Below are positions 43,508 through 63,059 of a stretch of 64,000 nucleotides of DNA, piece after piece. How positions within the stretch are numbered: position 1 is the first letter of the stretch; every line of letters begins with the position of its first letter. Made by a program: the position numbers and the translations under genes. The stretch is from Pseudeuparius sepicola (lineage: Eukaryota; Arthropoda; Insecta; Coleoptera; Anthribidae), in NCBI GenBank assembly GCA_963920635.1, contig OY987299.1, positions 29,032,901-29,096,900 of the forward strand. The letters are read 5' to 3'. The notes below the pieces were generated by a model. It saw only the letters and a list, made by a program, of their open reading frames with translations. It was not told where the DNA came from and made no database searches.

Positions 43508-43697
43508 AATAAAAGCACACAAGCCCACAAATTACTCCTATTGGTTTCACTGTGACTGTTGCAACATCATTATCAAACATTATAGGTATTCTTGCAATGA
43601 CTGCCGTTCAGTTTCAGAACCTTCTGACAAATCTGAATTATCGAACATCCTAAAAAATGTATTAAAATGTCATAAATTCGACAGACTGGAACAATAA
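43508..43697 (+). pseudogene. Right part of the split Cys-rich host exon, with stop and poly(A) signal
   Basis: After the provirus the frame continues with IKAHKPTNYSYWFHCDCCN, then HYRYSCNDCRSV, and a polar tail to the stop TAA at 43695-43697. AATAAA at 43693-43698 overlaps the stop and could be the polyadenylation signal, which marks a last exon. The FHCDCC ... RYSCNDC spacing resembles the first half of a ZZ-type or similar zinc finger, without its second half. The phase fits the left part at 36532-36662 exactly once the duplicated target is counted only once. Confidence 0.6.
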
Positions 43698-43699
43698 AA

Positions 43700-45655
43700 T
43701 GTACCTTCTATTTTTATTTTGCCCGATTCTAACGAAGAAGTTTCTAAAACTGACTGGGTGTCAGAATTATTATCGTTCCCTCTGGAAAGTATATAAATTA
43801 GCTTTTATCATGCAGCGATTTGACACAATAATCGTATTACATAGGATATTATTCGTTTTCAAAAAATGCTTCATATCACCCATTTATTTGACAAAAATAT
43901 TACTTGTACCTATCACATTTTTAAAGTAAAAATCAAGCGCACAATTTGGTCTAGAATTTGAATTTACTCTTTTTGCACGACCAGGCCATTTTATGCCCTA
44001 GGGATTAAACCATTTTACACAAAAGCAAAAAGTACTTTGTGAATAATAATTATTTATTTATTATTCCTGGAGGAATAATAATAATGAGTATTATTATATG
44101 CCAGTCGACATACATAATGTAATGTTCTAACATTCAAAACAAGCGAAACACAAATAAGGGAGACAGACTAATAAAATGAAAAATGAAACATCTGATATCG
44201 ATTTAAAGTTCCCCTGACGTGGTTCCCGAGCCCGGTGAAGTAGGCCGAAGTAGGGGGAGTAGGGGAACCACGAGTTCCAGCGAACGCCCGCCCGCCCGCC
44301 TATCTCCGTACGTCTAATTCCTGCTCGGATGGCCAATTCACGGATCATTTTATTGCCGGGCAATGAGTTCGTAGTTTTCAAATCATAGCCAAACGAACAA
44401 ACGTATCGACTTGAAAGTAGTCTTAAAATAATGTTATCGAATGCCTCAATCGTCGTTGTGTCTTTCGAATTATTTTTGAGCGGCGGAAATACTCGAAATT
44501 CTTAACCGAATATAGTCGAATTTCGGGTATGTTTGGCATTTTTTTTAACAGTGTCGCATTAGTCCTGCACAGTTCGTGATACACAACGACGATTCTTCAT
44601 AGTTTTATCTAAGCCACAAAAAAAAATCAAGTGAAAATATTAAGAAATGCAAGTAGGAGATGTAAACTACGAAACCCTTGAAAATAGGGGGTATCGTAGC
44701 GCCTTAAGTTGCAGCAACTTTAGTAGGTTTTTAGGGGTTTTTCCATGCCAACGCACTGAAAAATGTCAAAATGGTGTCGCTGCATTGTTAAGATACCAAA
44801 TAAAATACTATTACCCTAAAAATTTTTTTATATATATTTTGTGTTAAAAATGTTTATGTATTGTTAATCGGATGTCAAATTTTAGTAACTTGCTTCGCTA
44901 TATAGGTCTGTGGTAATAGTTTGTTACTAGAAAATTGCTGCAATGGATGCAACTATTAAATGAGGCGTTTAGTGCAAAAGTTAAAACATAGTTTTGAGAA
45001 AAACGCCATTTATCTTTCATGATTTTGACCGCTCCCTATTTTTATGTGGCAGTTTATATAATAAAATTAGATTTTATGTTATTTTAAAATATTTAATTTA
45101 GTATAACTTCAATGAAAATGAAGTTTATACATTTTTGAAAAAAAAATTGGTGGGCTGCTTTTGCACAAATAAAGTGTATTTGTGCACTACATTTATTTTC
45201 ACAGTAAGTTTATAAAAAACATAAACCTAACCCTAAAAGTAAAACACTTTCTCCATCATCGCAAACAAGAAACAAGGCAACAATAAACAAGTAGGTACAT
45301 AAACAGTTTGTTAGTGCCTCATTATTTATATTTTTTAGTAAACTCTTTGTTAAGAATCTTCGACAGAGTGAAGCACATCGTCGTAATTATTTTTTACCTC
45401 ACGAACTGAATTTTTCACCCTTAGGTTTTTATAAAAATAATGTAAATATGGTGGGACATACGCTAATAAATCTTGTTAAACTGCTATACTTTGTTGCTTT
45501 AATTTTCTTGCTTGTTGGATACAAAAGTGTTTGTATTTCGTTTGGAAATGTCGATGTATGTATAAAATAAACTCATTCGTTATTCGATTATTTGTAATAA
45601 TAAATTTATATCTCAACCACTGCCTCTTCCTTCAACTAGTTGGGTTGGGGGTAAG
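43700..45655. other. No gene seen; GC-rich patch at 44210-44340
   Basis: AT-rich sequence with a short GC-rich block (CCCGAGCCCGGTGAAG, GCCCGCCCGCCCGCC) that may be a promoter-like or CpG-rich site. Frames across it on the minus strand have no domain. No splice-supported exon found. Confidence 0.4.
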
Positions 45656-45657
45656 TA

Positions 45658-45803
45658 CAGTTTGTTCAGCGAATCTTCGGCCCTACGTCACAACTCTTGT
45701 CCTTGTCTGGCTCGTGAATATACAACCGATATCCGTCGTATAGTCATGAGTAAGACAAGGGCGGGAGTTGTGACGTAGGGCCGAACATTCGCAAAAGAAA
45801 CTG
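45658..45803. mobile_element. 146-bp hairpin MITE with TA target duplication
   Basis: It starts CAGTTTGTTCAGCGAAT, and its inverse end reads CAGTTTCTTTTGCGAAT. Both continue through TTCGGCCCTACGTCACAACT, giving arms of about 50 bp. TA flanks both ends (45656-45657, 45804-45805). It is short enough to be almost all stem. Confidence 0.88.
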
Positions 45804-46475
45804 TAGCAAAAGTCAGGATTTTTCTTTTTTGAATAATGGGACTGATACCTTGGGAAACTCGAAAAAAAATGACAGATTCAATTTTTTCTTTGCTTGTCTT
45901 ATTGTTCGGAGCCTTCTTCCCCCTCTTATGCTTAGAAAGGGTGTCACCTTGACCTTTTTGATGTAAAGCACATCTAAGTCGACGTTCAGAAAAGCTTAAA
46001 AAAAAACTCCTAATTAAAAGATAGGCCGCTATTGCGCAAAACATTCGAACTAAGTCATTGATTCGCAAATGTTGGGCCATTTTTGTACTAACTGATATGA
46101 TCATATTGCAATATGCCAAAGTAACATTCTATGCGCCATCTAGAGGCGTCTTAGAGGACATAGGCCGTTATTGCATATGACAGATTAATAAAAATCCATG
46201 CAGCTTGTACTATTAACACAATAAGCATTTTTTTGAGTTGGGCCACTCTTGCACTAAATACCTCAAATGTGAACACACATGCAATAGAGTTGCAGCAACA
46301 AAAAGATGCCCGATATATTGTTGCATCGTCAGAACCGAGCTTAAACAACTGTTTTATAAAGCGATAAGGAACACTTCTAACAATTCGTTCCAAACCTATG
46401 AAACAATTTCATTATACAGTTGAAATATTTTATACATAATCATGGAAACGTTTCTATAATTTCTTTATTGATTTA

Positions 46476-46723
46476 AGGTGGATTTATAAACTCGACGTTT
46501 GTGTTGGCGCTCGAAGTTGACGGTTGACCTTCGCAGTTTGCATCCAGAAATGTGAACGACGGAACGTGAAAGATGAAATTAGTTTATCTCGAACGGCATC
46601 GGACGCAGACGGCAACGTTTGGCGGCGTTTATAAACGGTTACACGTAAAATATTGGGATTGAATTTTCGACGCAAACGGCAACGGCGAGCGCCAACGCAA
46701 ACGTCGAGTTTATAAATCCACCT
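46476..46723. mobile_element. 248-bp PIF/Harbinger-like MITE with TTA duplication
   Basis: It starts AGGTGGATTTATAAACTCGA, with the exact inverse at its right end. The TIRs continue through CGTTTG and GGCGCTCG to about 38 bp. TTA is duplicated at both sides (46473-46475, 46724-46726). TIRs with a 3-bp TTA duplication point to PIF/Harbinger, although the ends differ from the common GGG start. Confidence 0.82.
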
Positions 46724-47270
46724 TTATAAGCAATTTTATAATTTTGTCATATTAACATTGTAAATGTAGAAGTCTACATAGTTGCAGCATTGAGTAAAGG
46801 ATATATATTTATATAGGGTATATAACATATATCCTTCACTCAATGGTTGCAGGCAACAAAATAGTGTTCTCGTTCTCCATAACTCTAATGTAATACTACT
46901 TATTGAAATTATAAAACCAATTTGCTGGTTGGGATGATTTTTTAGTTGAATAAATAATTCATATTAAAAGTATGTTTTGTGTTTATAATAGCCTACCACT
47001 GTCCAGCATCCCAATAGCTCCTGTAGAGAAATGACCCTTGTAACCCATAGTCCTGATATTCCAAAATCTCCTAAAGTGTCGAATCTATGGCCATCGCAGG
47101 TAATGTATCAAAAAAATATTGCATAAAATGTTTTTTTTTCCTTCAACCATTCTGACCGTGACCTCTTCACATCATTTTGAATGTAAAGTTTTTTAACCAA
47201 CTACCACTAGCTGCTATTTAATCATTGTGACTTTTTCCAGTAATTACAGAAAGTTCTATACACCCCCCAC
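46724..47270. other. No gene seen; small hairpin near 46790-46845
   Basis: CATTGAGTAAAGGATATAT is answered by ATATATCCTTCACTCAATG around a short AT loop. The rest is AT-rich without a supported frame. Confidence 0.5.
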
Positions 47271-47505
47271 TTTTGAAAGGTATGTAGAAAATATATTTCT
47301 TACTTTTTAAAAGCAAACCTTTTTCACTGCAATGATCTTGGGTGAGTAGGTACTAAAACATCTTCCCGATCTAATCAAAACCCAGGAAAAAATGCAAAAA
47401 AAGTCCTACATTTTATTGTAATCAAATAAATACAAAATAAAAGTATATTGATAGTAAATATATATAATATATTAATATATATACAAAATAAAAGTATATT
47501 GATAG

Positions 47506-47554
<49 letters not shown>

Positions 47555-48553
47555 ATGTAAGATTAGCGAGTGTAAATGTAACAATTACAAGAAAAGGTGA
47601 TAATGGGCAAACACTCAAAGTTAACAAAAAGAAAAAACTAGTAACCGCATACACGTGTTTCATGCTATTTGGCAATCATCAGTACGGTGTAACATTAACC
47701 AAATCAAAAGATAGGCATGATTTGGGAAGCAACAAATGAAGTCCAGGCAGGAGCCAACAGCACATTTGCAGCTTCAGTCAGCACATCCCCTATTTTGGGG
47801 CTTGTACTAACATCGCCACGGAGGCTGCTAAAGCGACCTGCGTGGAAATCTTCATAACCCAAGATACAATGACAATAAGGATGTAAGATTAGCGAGTGTA
47901 AATGTAACAATTACAAGAAAAGGTGATAATGGGCAAACACTCAAAGTTAACAAAAAGAAAAAACTATTGTTATATATTGTTAGTACAAGCCCCAAAATAG
48001 GGGATGTGCTGACTGAAGCTGCAAATGTGCTGTTGGCTCCTGCCTGGACTTCATTTGTTGCTTCCCAAATCATGCCTATCTTTTGATTTGGTTAATGTTA
48101 CACCGTACTGATGATTGCCAAATAGCATGAAACACGTGTATGCGGTTACTAGTTTTTTCTTTTTGTTAACTTTGAGTGTTTGCCCATTATCACCTTTTCT
48201 TGTAATTGTTACATTTACACTCGCTAATCTTACATCCTTATTGTCATTGTATCTTGGGTTATGAAGATTTCCACGCAGGTCGCTTTAGCAGCCTCCGTGG
48301 CGATGTTAGTACAAGCCCCAAAATAGGGGATGTGCTGACTGAAGCTGCAAATGTGCTGTTGGCTCCTGCCTGGACTTCATTTGTTGCTTCCCAAATCATG
48401 CCTATCTTTTGATTTGGTTAATGTTACACCGTACTGATGATTGCCAAATAGCATGAAACACGTGTATGCGGTTACTAGTTTTTTCTTTTTGTTAACTTTG
48501 AGTGTTTGCCCATTATCACCTTTTCTTATATATATATATATATATATTGATAG

Positions 48554-48593
<40 letters not shown>

Positions 48594-48777
48594 CTATCAA
48601 TATACTTTTATTTTGTATTTATTTGATTACAATAAAATGTAGGACTTTTTTTGCATTTTTTCCTGGGTTTTGATTAGATCGGGAAGATGTTTTAGTACCT
48701 ACTCACCCAAGATCATTGCAGTGAAAAAGGTTTGCTTTTAAAAAGTAAGAAATATATTTTCTACATACCTTTCAAAA
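47271..48777. repeat. 1.5-kb near-palindrome of 326-bp units bordered by (TA)n
   Basis: The outermost TTTTGAAAGGTATGTAG (47271) is mirrored by its inverse ending 48777, and the next roughly 230 bp on each side are inverse copies. Inside, a 326-bp unit occurs about 1.3 times in each arm: AAGGATGTAAG starts at 47551 and 47877, GTTAGTACAAG at 47979 and 48305. (TA)n tracts lie at 47509-47550, 48529-48548 and 48557-48592. Each unit contains an open 68-codon frame, identical in both orientations, that ends SPKIGDVLTEAANVLLAPAW and onward. The unit may be a captured exon fragment or a Helitron/satellite-like repeat. Confidence 0.88.
48206..48412 (+). other. 68-codon frame in the palindrome unit; mirror copy at 47704-47910 (minus)
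   Basis: The frame reads GYEDFHAGRFSSLRGDVSTS, then PKIGDVLTEAANVLLAPAW and TSFVASQIMPIF, and ends in a stop. The same peptide is encoded by the other arm on the minus strand. Its composition is protein-like rather than random, and GATGTTAGTACAAG within it could hide a splice site. I do not recognise the family. It may be a fragment of a host gene carried by the repeat, or chance. Confidence 0.35.
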
Positions 48778-49740
48778 TATATATATATATATATATATAT
48801 ATGCTGTTCATAGTCCTGACATTTTTCAAGAAGGAATAATGAGTCTTGTCATTCCCGCTTCTCCCAATCAAATTTTAGATACATCATCATCACAGGTAAT
48901 CAACAATATATTATGTACAAACTAATATATTTCCCACACCAAGGGGAACAGTAATTTTTGTTGTTTGGCTATACATTACTGGCAATTTAGGTTTGTGCAT
49001 CGTAACAAAAATTTCATAAGTACGTCAATCTTTCAGTCCATCCGTACATCAAGAATCTGATGATTTTTCCTACACAGATTTCACGTAGATTGTTGACTGT
49101 TGATTCAATATGACCTATAAAAGTTTGGCATCTTACTTTTGACAACATTCTGGTTTAAACAACGATAATACCTCAGATATTACTCACACATAAAATACCT
49201 ACTTCAACATTCTATCAGCAAGGAACTCCATATTCCATCAAGAATACTCAAGAAGCACATTGCAATAAGTCAGATATTATTTTTGTTTGCAACTGCTTAG
49301 TTTTCAGGTAGGTTTTCACTATTTTAGTGTGATCATATCATAAGTTTTGAAGCACTGGTCAATCATGGTCAACATCACTCATTAAGCATGAAGATCAATA
49401 ATAAAAGTTCCTTTTCTTTTCGGAAGACAATCGAGGTCCTAAACGTCGATTCGGAAGACCGGAGAAAACGAAGTCACTCACGGACCCACGCCTTCGGAGT
49501 TCGTAAACACAACAATCGATTTGCGGCTATCGGCTATCCTTTTTAATCACAGATTCTCGATTCTCATAACTGTCGGCTTGTTTATCTCATAGCAGTTTGA
49601 TACATATAATTAATTATGTTATTGATAAATTGAATATAATTTTAGATAGATGCAAGACGAAGGACGCTCAAATTTTAGGTTATGAAAAATTCGAAGTCAA
49701 ACGCGGTCAATTGACAAATGACCAAAAATGACTTCGGTGG
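48778..49740. other. No gene seen
   Basis: A (TA)n tract at 48776-48802 and AT-rich DNA follow. The segment 49430-49510 is less AT-rich but has no supported frame. Confidence 0.4.
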
Positions 49741-49749
49741 CCATCTTGG

Positions 49750-51775
49750 AATTGGTACGCCTGGTGGCGCTATCTACTTCAATGAGCAGGCCAGAAAGGA
49801 CGCGAAGAGAGCCGTAAATCGTAGGAGGCCATGACCTAATCAAAACATAAATCATCCTCAAATTATTGTCAATAGTTGTGAATAGTTTCGCGTTACTTGG
49901 AGCAATTTTTGTGCTTACAAAATTCGTTTTACGAACGACGAAGCTGTTGATATGCTTGCAGTTTATTTTGAATGTCTTCAGAATGCCGCAGTAGCAAAAA
50001 GAGTTTACGCGGCTCGATATCCAAATCGGCGCCCATGCGATGTGAGAGTTTTTCCCCGGTTAGTGGCGAGCTTACGAGCCAATGGTAGTTTTCGGCCTAC
50101 GTTTCAACGGCAAAGAATTGGAAGAACAGAAGAAAATATTAACTGCGTACTGGGATATATTGAAGGAAATCCTCATGTTAGCACAAGAGCGTTATCCCTT
50201 GAGTTGGGCATATCATGAACAACGGTTCAAAATATTTTGAAAGACCATAGGTAAGTTCTAACTGCCATCAAAATATAGGGACTTATTTAAATTTAACTTT
50301 TTTTAAATTACTTTTAGAATGCACCCATATCATGTCGTTTTGCATCAGGCCTTGAAGGAGGAAGACTTTGATCGGAGGTTGGACTACTGCCATTGGATGT
50401 TAGGCATGATACGCGAAAATATAGAATTTTTATATCAAATTCTTTGGACCGATGAAGCCCCCTTTAATGGTAACGGGAAAGTCAATCTGCACAATATGCA
50501 TTATTGGTCTGCAGAAAATCCGCATTGGTTGCGTGAAGTTCAGCACCAAGGACGTTGGAGTCTAAATGTGTGGTGTGGCATACTGGGAGGCAGAATTATT
50601 GGGCCATATTTTTTCGAGCAATCCCTAAATGGCAATGTCTTTCTTGACTTTTTGGCCAATCAATTACCGTTGTTGTTGGAAGATGTGCCACTGGAAACAC
50701 GGCAAAACTTGTTCTTGCAGTTGGATGGTTGCCCAGCACATTTTGCTATTATTGTGCGCGAGCATATTAATGCAGTATTTCATCAGCGGTGGATTGGAAG
50801 AGGAAGTCTGTTTCCATGGCCTCCGCGATCACCAGACTTAACTTGTCCTGATTTTTATTTATGGGGGCGGTTAAAGGACATCGTGTTTCAGACTCAACCT
50901 ATGACCAGAGAAAATATGAAAAACCTGATTCGTAATGCAATACGTAACATACCGAGAGCCGAAATTGAAGCTGCAGTTTTGACTACCCACGAGAGGCTTC
51001 AGCAATGCATAGAGCGTGATGGTCAGCATTTCGAGCATTTACGGGGACACTAAAAACTTTTCTTTTTTAAATCGGTCCTTTTTAGGGCCACAACTTACAT
51101 AATAAAAAGAATTTCGGAAAAATTAGTTTAAAAAAATAAAAATTTAAGGGATTTCCTTATAAAATTTTCTTTGGCCTAAATTTTAGGTTAGGAACAAGAT
51201 ATCGAGATGCGGTTTTCGCGAGCTTGTTTAGGCATTATTTAGCTACATTTTCATGAAAAAAAAAATCATACCAATGCATTTAATTTTTTTGAGAAAATTA
51301 ACCATTTCTGTCGGAATATCAAAAAAAGCCCTCTAGCGGCGACATGTGAAATTACCAAAACTTCAAATATTATAACATTTGTAGCCCACGAGTAGCTCTT
51401 TTTAACAAGCTCAAGTTTGTTAAAATCGGCTCAGCCGTTTTGAATATACAGGGTGTTTTTTTACGAAAACTTTTGAATACCCACCACCACTTTATTTTTA
51501 GAGATACGGCAAAACTTGTCAAACAAAAAAGGTTCAAATTATCCTCGACTTTAAAGATCAGGTATTTTTTTGTTAGGTTAATAGAGCGGAATTCACAGAA
51601 ACATCACTTTTTTAGATTCAAGATTGCAGCTACGCCCCCTAGCGGCCATTTCAGAAACTTGAAAATATTTTCCAAGTTTTTCACTTGGCCATTTTAGTCA
51701 TAAAATTTTTTGCCGCAAGCCTCTACGATGGATAATTTCCCAGATACAGTACCTCGCATTCTTAGTTGGCCACCC
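49750..51775 (+). mobile_element. Mariner-superfamily element with spliced transposase, left end unresolved
   Basis: A transposase gene at 49952-51053 is followed by CCCTCTAGCGGCG (51330), an internal TATACAGGGTGTTTTTTTACG (51443), CCCCCTAGCGGCC (51632) and a terminus CACCCTGTATA at 51769-51779. The right two thirds are repeated, inverted and without the transposase, at 30095-31235. A matching left terminal inverted repeat was not found, so the element may be 5'-truncated or composite. Confidence 0.65.
49952..51053 (+). pseudogene. Mariner-superfamily (DUF4817-type) transposase, two exons, one nonsense codon
   Basis: Exon 1 (49952-50250) opens with MLAVYFECLQNAAVAKRVYA, AARYPNRRPCDVRVF and an HTH-like EGNPHVSTRALSLELGIS. 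A TGA at 50216-50218 interrupts it, and the same frame continues TTVQNILKDH to the donor GTAAGT. Exon 2 (50318-51053, acceptor ACTTTTAG) joins in frame and carries the three catalytic Asp positions: ILWTDEAPF, LQLDGCPAHFA and PPRSPDL, with 36 residues between the last two by my count. The protein is homologous to the 24.9-26.1 kb transposase in layout and motifs (RWIGRG, PWPPRSPD), but the sequences are clearly diverged. With a single stop and intact splice sites, this copy is only slightly damaged. Confidence 0.82.
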
Positions 51776-51789
51776 TGTATATGTTACTC

Positions 51790-51888
51790 GGAGTAGAAGG
51801 TCTTTTTGTGCTTCGCCCAGTTGTCAGGCGCACCTTCAGTTCGGCCGTCAACCTCTGGCCTCAGCACACAAAGACTCACTTCTACTCC
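51790..51888. repeat. Small inverted repeat (about 25-bp arms)
   Basis: GGAGTAGAAGGTCTTTTTGT is mirrored by ACAAAGACTCACTTCTACTCC with a few mismatches around a 45-bp loop. It may be a tiny MITE lying between the transposon end and the mib1 exon. Confidence 0.65.
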
Positions 51889-51990
51889 TTGTGACATCTA
51901 CTATTTTTTAGAAAAAAAACTTTCCAAACGAAAAATTTCGAAATCCGAACAAACAGCTATCGACACGCCAAGAAAGCGCCCGCCGCTCAC

Positions 51991-61237
<9,247 letters not shown>

Positions 61238-61420
61238 ATTCCCTTAATTTTTTCTAATTTGTACCTACACTCTTTCTCTATAGACGAAACTTTTGACGCG
61301 CGACGCGGAACGTTGACTCGCGCCAGTCGGTTCCCGTTGACGCAAGAAGCGCGCCAACTTCAGGATGTGACGCGTTGTCGGAATCATGCGCAGTATGGAT
61401 TTTGATCAGGAAGAACTGCC
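61238..61420 (-). promoter_or_regulatory. Likely mib1 5' UTR and promoter
   Basis: Directly upstream of the mib1 ATG is a T-rich stretch followed by a CpG-rich segment (GACGCGCGACGCGGAAC, GTTGACGCAAGAAGCGCG, GACGCGTTGTCGG), in contrast with the AT-rich surroundings. No TATA box is apparent. This is a housekeeping-type promoter by composition only. Confidence 0.45.
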
Positions 61421-61429
61421 TTGGATGGT

Positions 61430-63050
61430 GCATAGGCGTAGGCTGAAAATGTTTCCATGCGAATATAAAATAATTAATTTTTCTATGTTTGTATTCTCTG
61501 GTACCTACCCATAATATTTACAGCGTGCCCCGAATTGACGGGTGTGGAGATGAAAGAAATTTGAGCCACGTTTTTATTAAGATATCAAAAAGTATCATTA
61601 GAAAAAGTTATTGCTCCCTGTCTGAATTTGAAAATGATCCTAATTTGATTTTTGTGATTTTACGAGCGTTAGTATAGTAAAATAGGTATAAAAAATTGTA
61701 TGGATAGAGGCCATTATCTATAAATGTTAAAAAGTTTTTCACCTCTACTAGAAAAGTAGCAAAAGTTTGAATCTTACCCTATACAGTACCCAGAGAACAA
61801 AAATTCCTCTCACTCCCATCCCAGGGCATAGCGCAAATCAAAATATTTATTATCTTGGATAATATGAATATGTATTATACTTTTGCATTTACATTACTTA
61901 TTAAATTCGGATTAAGTACATCTGGGTCTCAATCATTGTAAACATATACAAAATATAAAAAAGATATAACAGAGAACATTCATGATTGAACCAGAATATT
62001 AGGAATTTAATTCCTAATTAGGTTACTTATAGCAACTTATATATTTTGTTTAAAACATGTATATATAGGAACAACAGGTTTTCTAAATTATCTTATATAA
62101 GCCTATTAGAATAGCTAATTACTATAATAATATATAATACGTCCAGTTACAAACAAATCAAAACATAACATAATTAATATTCACAATAATCATTTTGTTT
62201 GACAAAAATCTTTACTCGGCAGTAACATTTTCCACTAACGTTACTCACATAACCTTAGTCTAGGGTTTGTTTCAACAGTAGTTCTGAACTGATACTCGGC
62301 CATCTAATTGGTTCGCGAAAACTGGTTAAGGACTATCTGTTGGACCAAAGCTACTGTCTACATTAATAATTTGGGTATTCATAAACCGAATTCGAGCGGA
62401 TGACCGATTTTAACCAGGTTATAAAAAGTTAGGTTAGATTAAAAGAAATTGAACATTAAAATAATTTTTGATGATAATAGAAAAATCTGGTGTGTCCACA
62501 GTGCCTTAAAACCATATAATCTGGCCCTTGCCCTTGATCAAATAAATAAATTTGTAAAATTTACTCAAAATTTAAATTTTATAACCTGGTTCAACCTGGC
62601 CATCCGCTCGAATTCGGCTATAGTCTTTATGAACCCCACCATTTAAATTTAAAATTAAAACTCAGGGTGTAAAGTAGTTACATGGCACCAGCACAATGTT
62701 ACCAGTGTGCAGGCAGTCAAACACAGTAGACAATTATTTTCAAATTTTCCGCAAACAGTTCCTCTTTTCTATTATTACATTGAACATTTGTTAAAGAAAG
62801 GGTTTTACCAGTGACTATTAGTCACTGGTTTTACAAAACTTCACAATGGACATTTAACAATAATTATTATTTTTACCTAGAACTAGAAAGGTTCTCTTTC
62901 TCTAAGAAAATATATATAGTCCAAAAAAAATTTTTATCAGATAAAAGTTAGTCATGATAACAGTCTTTGATTGATAGAGAGTAGATTAGTGAGCGTCACA
63001 GAAATACAACTTTGGCTATTAACACATTTCAATTACATTATTATTACATT
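61430..63050. other. Intergenic; no gene seen
   Basis: Lies between the mib1 5' end and the 3' end of the C2H2 gene. Apart from the MITE at 62373-62633, only short frames occur (for example 61489-61677), without domains. Confidence 0.5.
62373..62633. mobile_element. About 260-bp TIR MITE
   Basis: GAATTCGAGCGGATGACCG followed by AACCAGGTTATAAAA at the left is mirrored by TTATAACCTGGTT and CCATCCGCTCGAATTC at the right. The outer ends are GGTATTCATAAA and, inversely, GGTTCATAAAGA. Borders and target duplication are approximate. Confidence 0.75.
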
Positions 63051-63059
63051 AGTTCAAGA

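Noticed and set aside
45688..46119. 143-codon minus-strand frame
   Set aside because: Its C-terminal part is the 146-bp MITE; the remainder has no domain.
61489..61677. 62-codon frame upstream of mib1
   Set aside because: No domain, no splice signals, and length within chance expectation.
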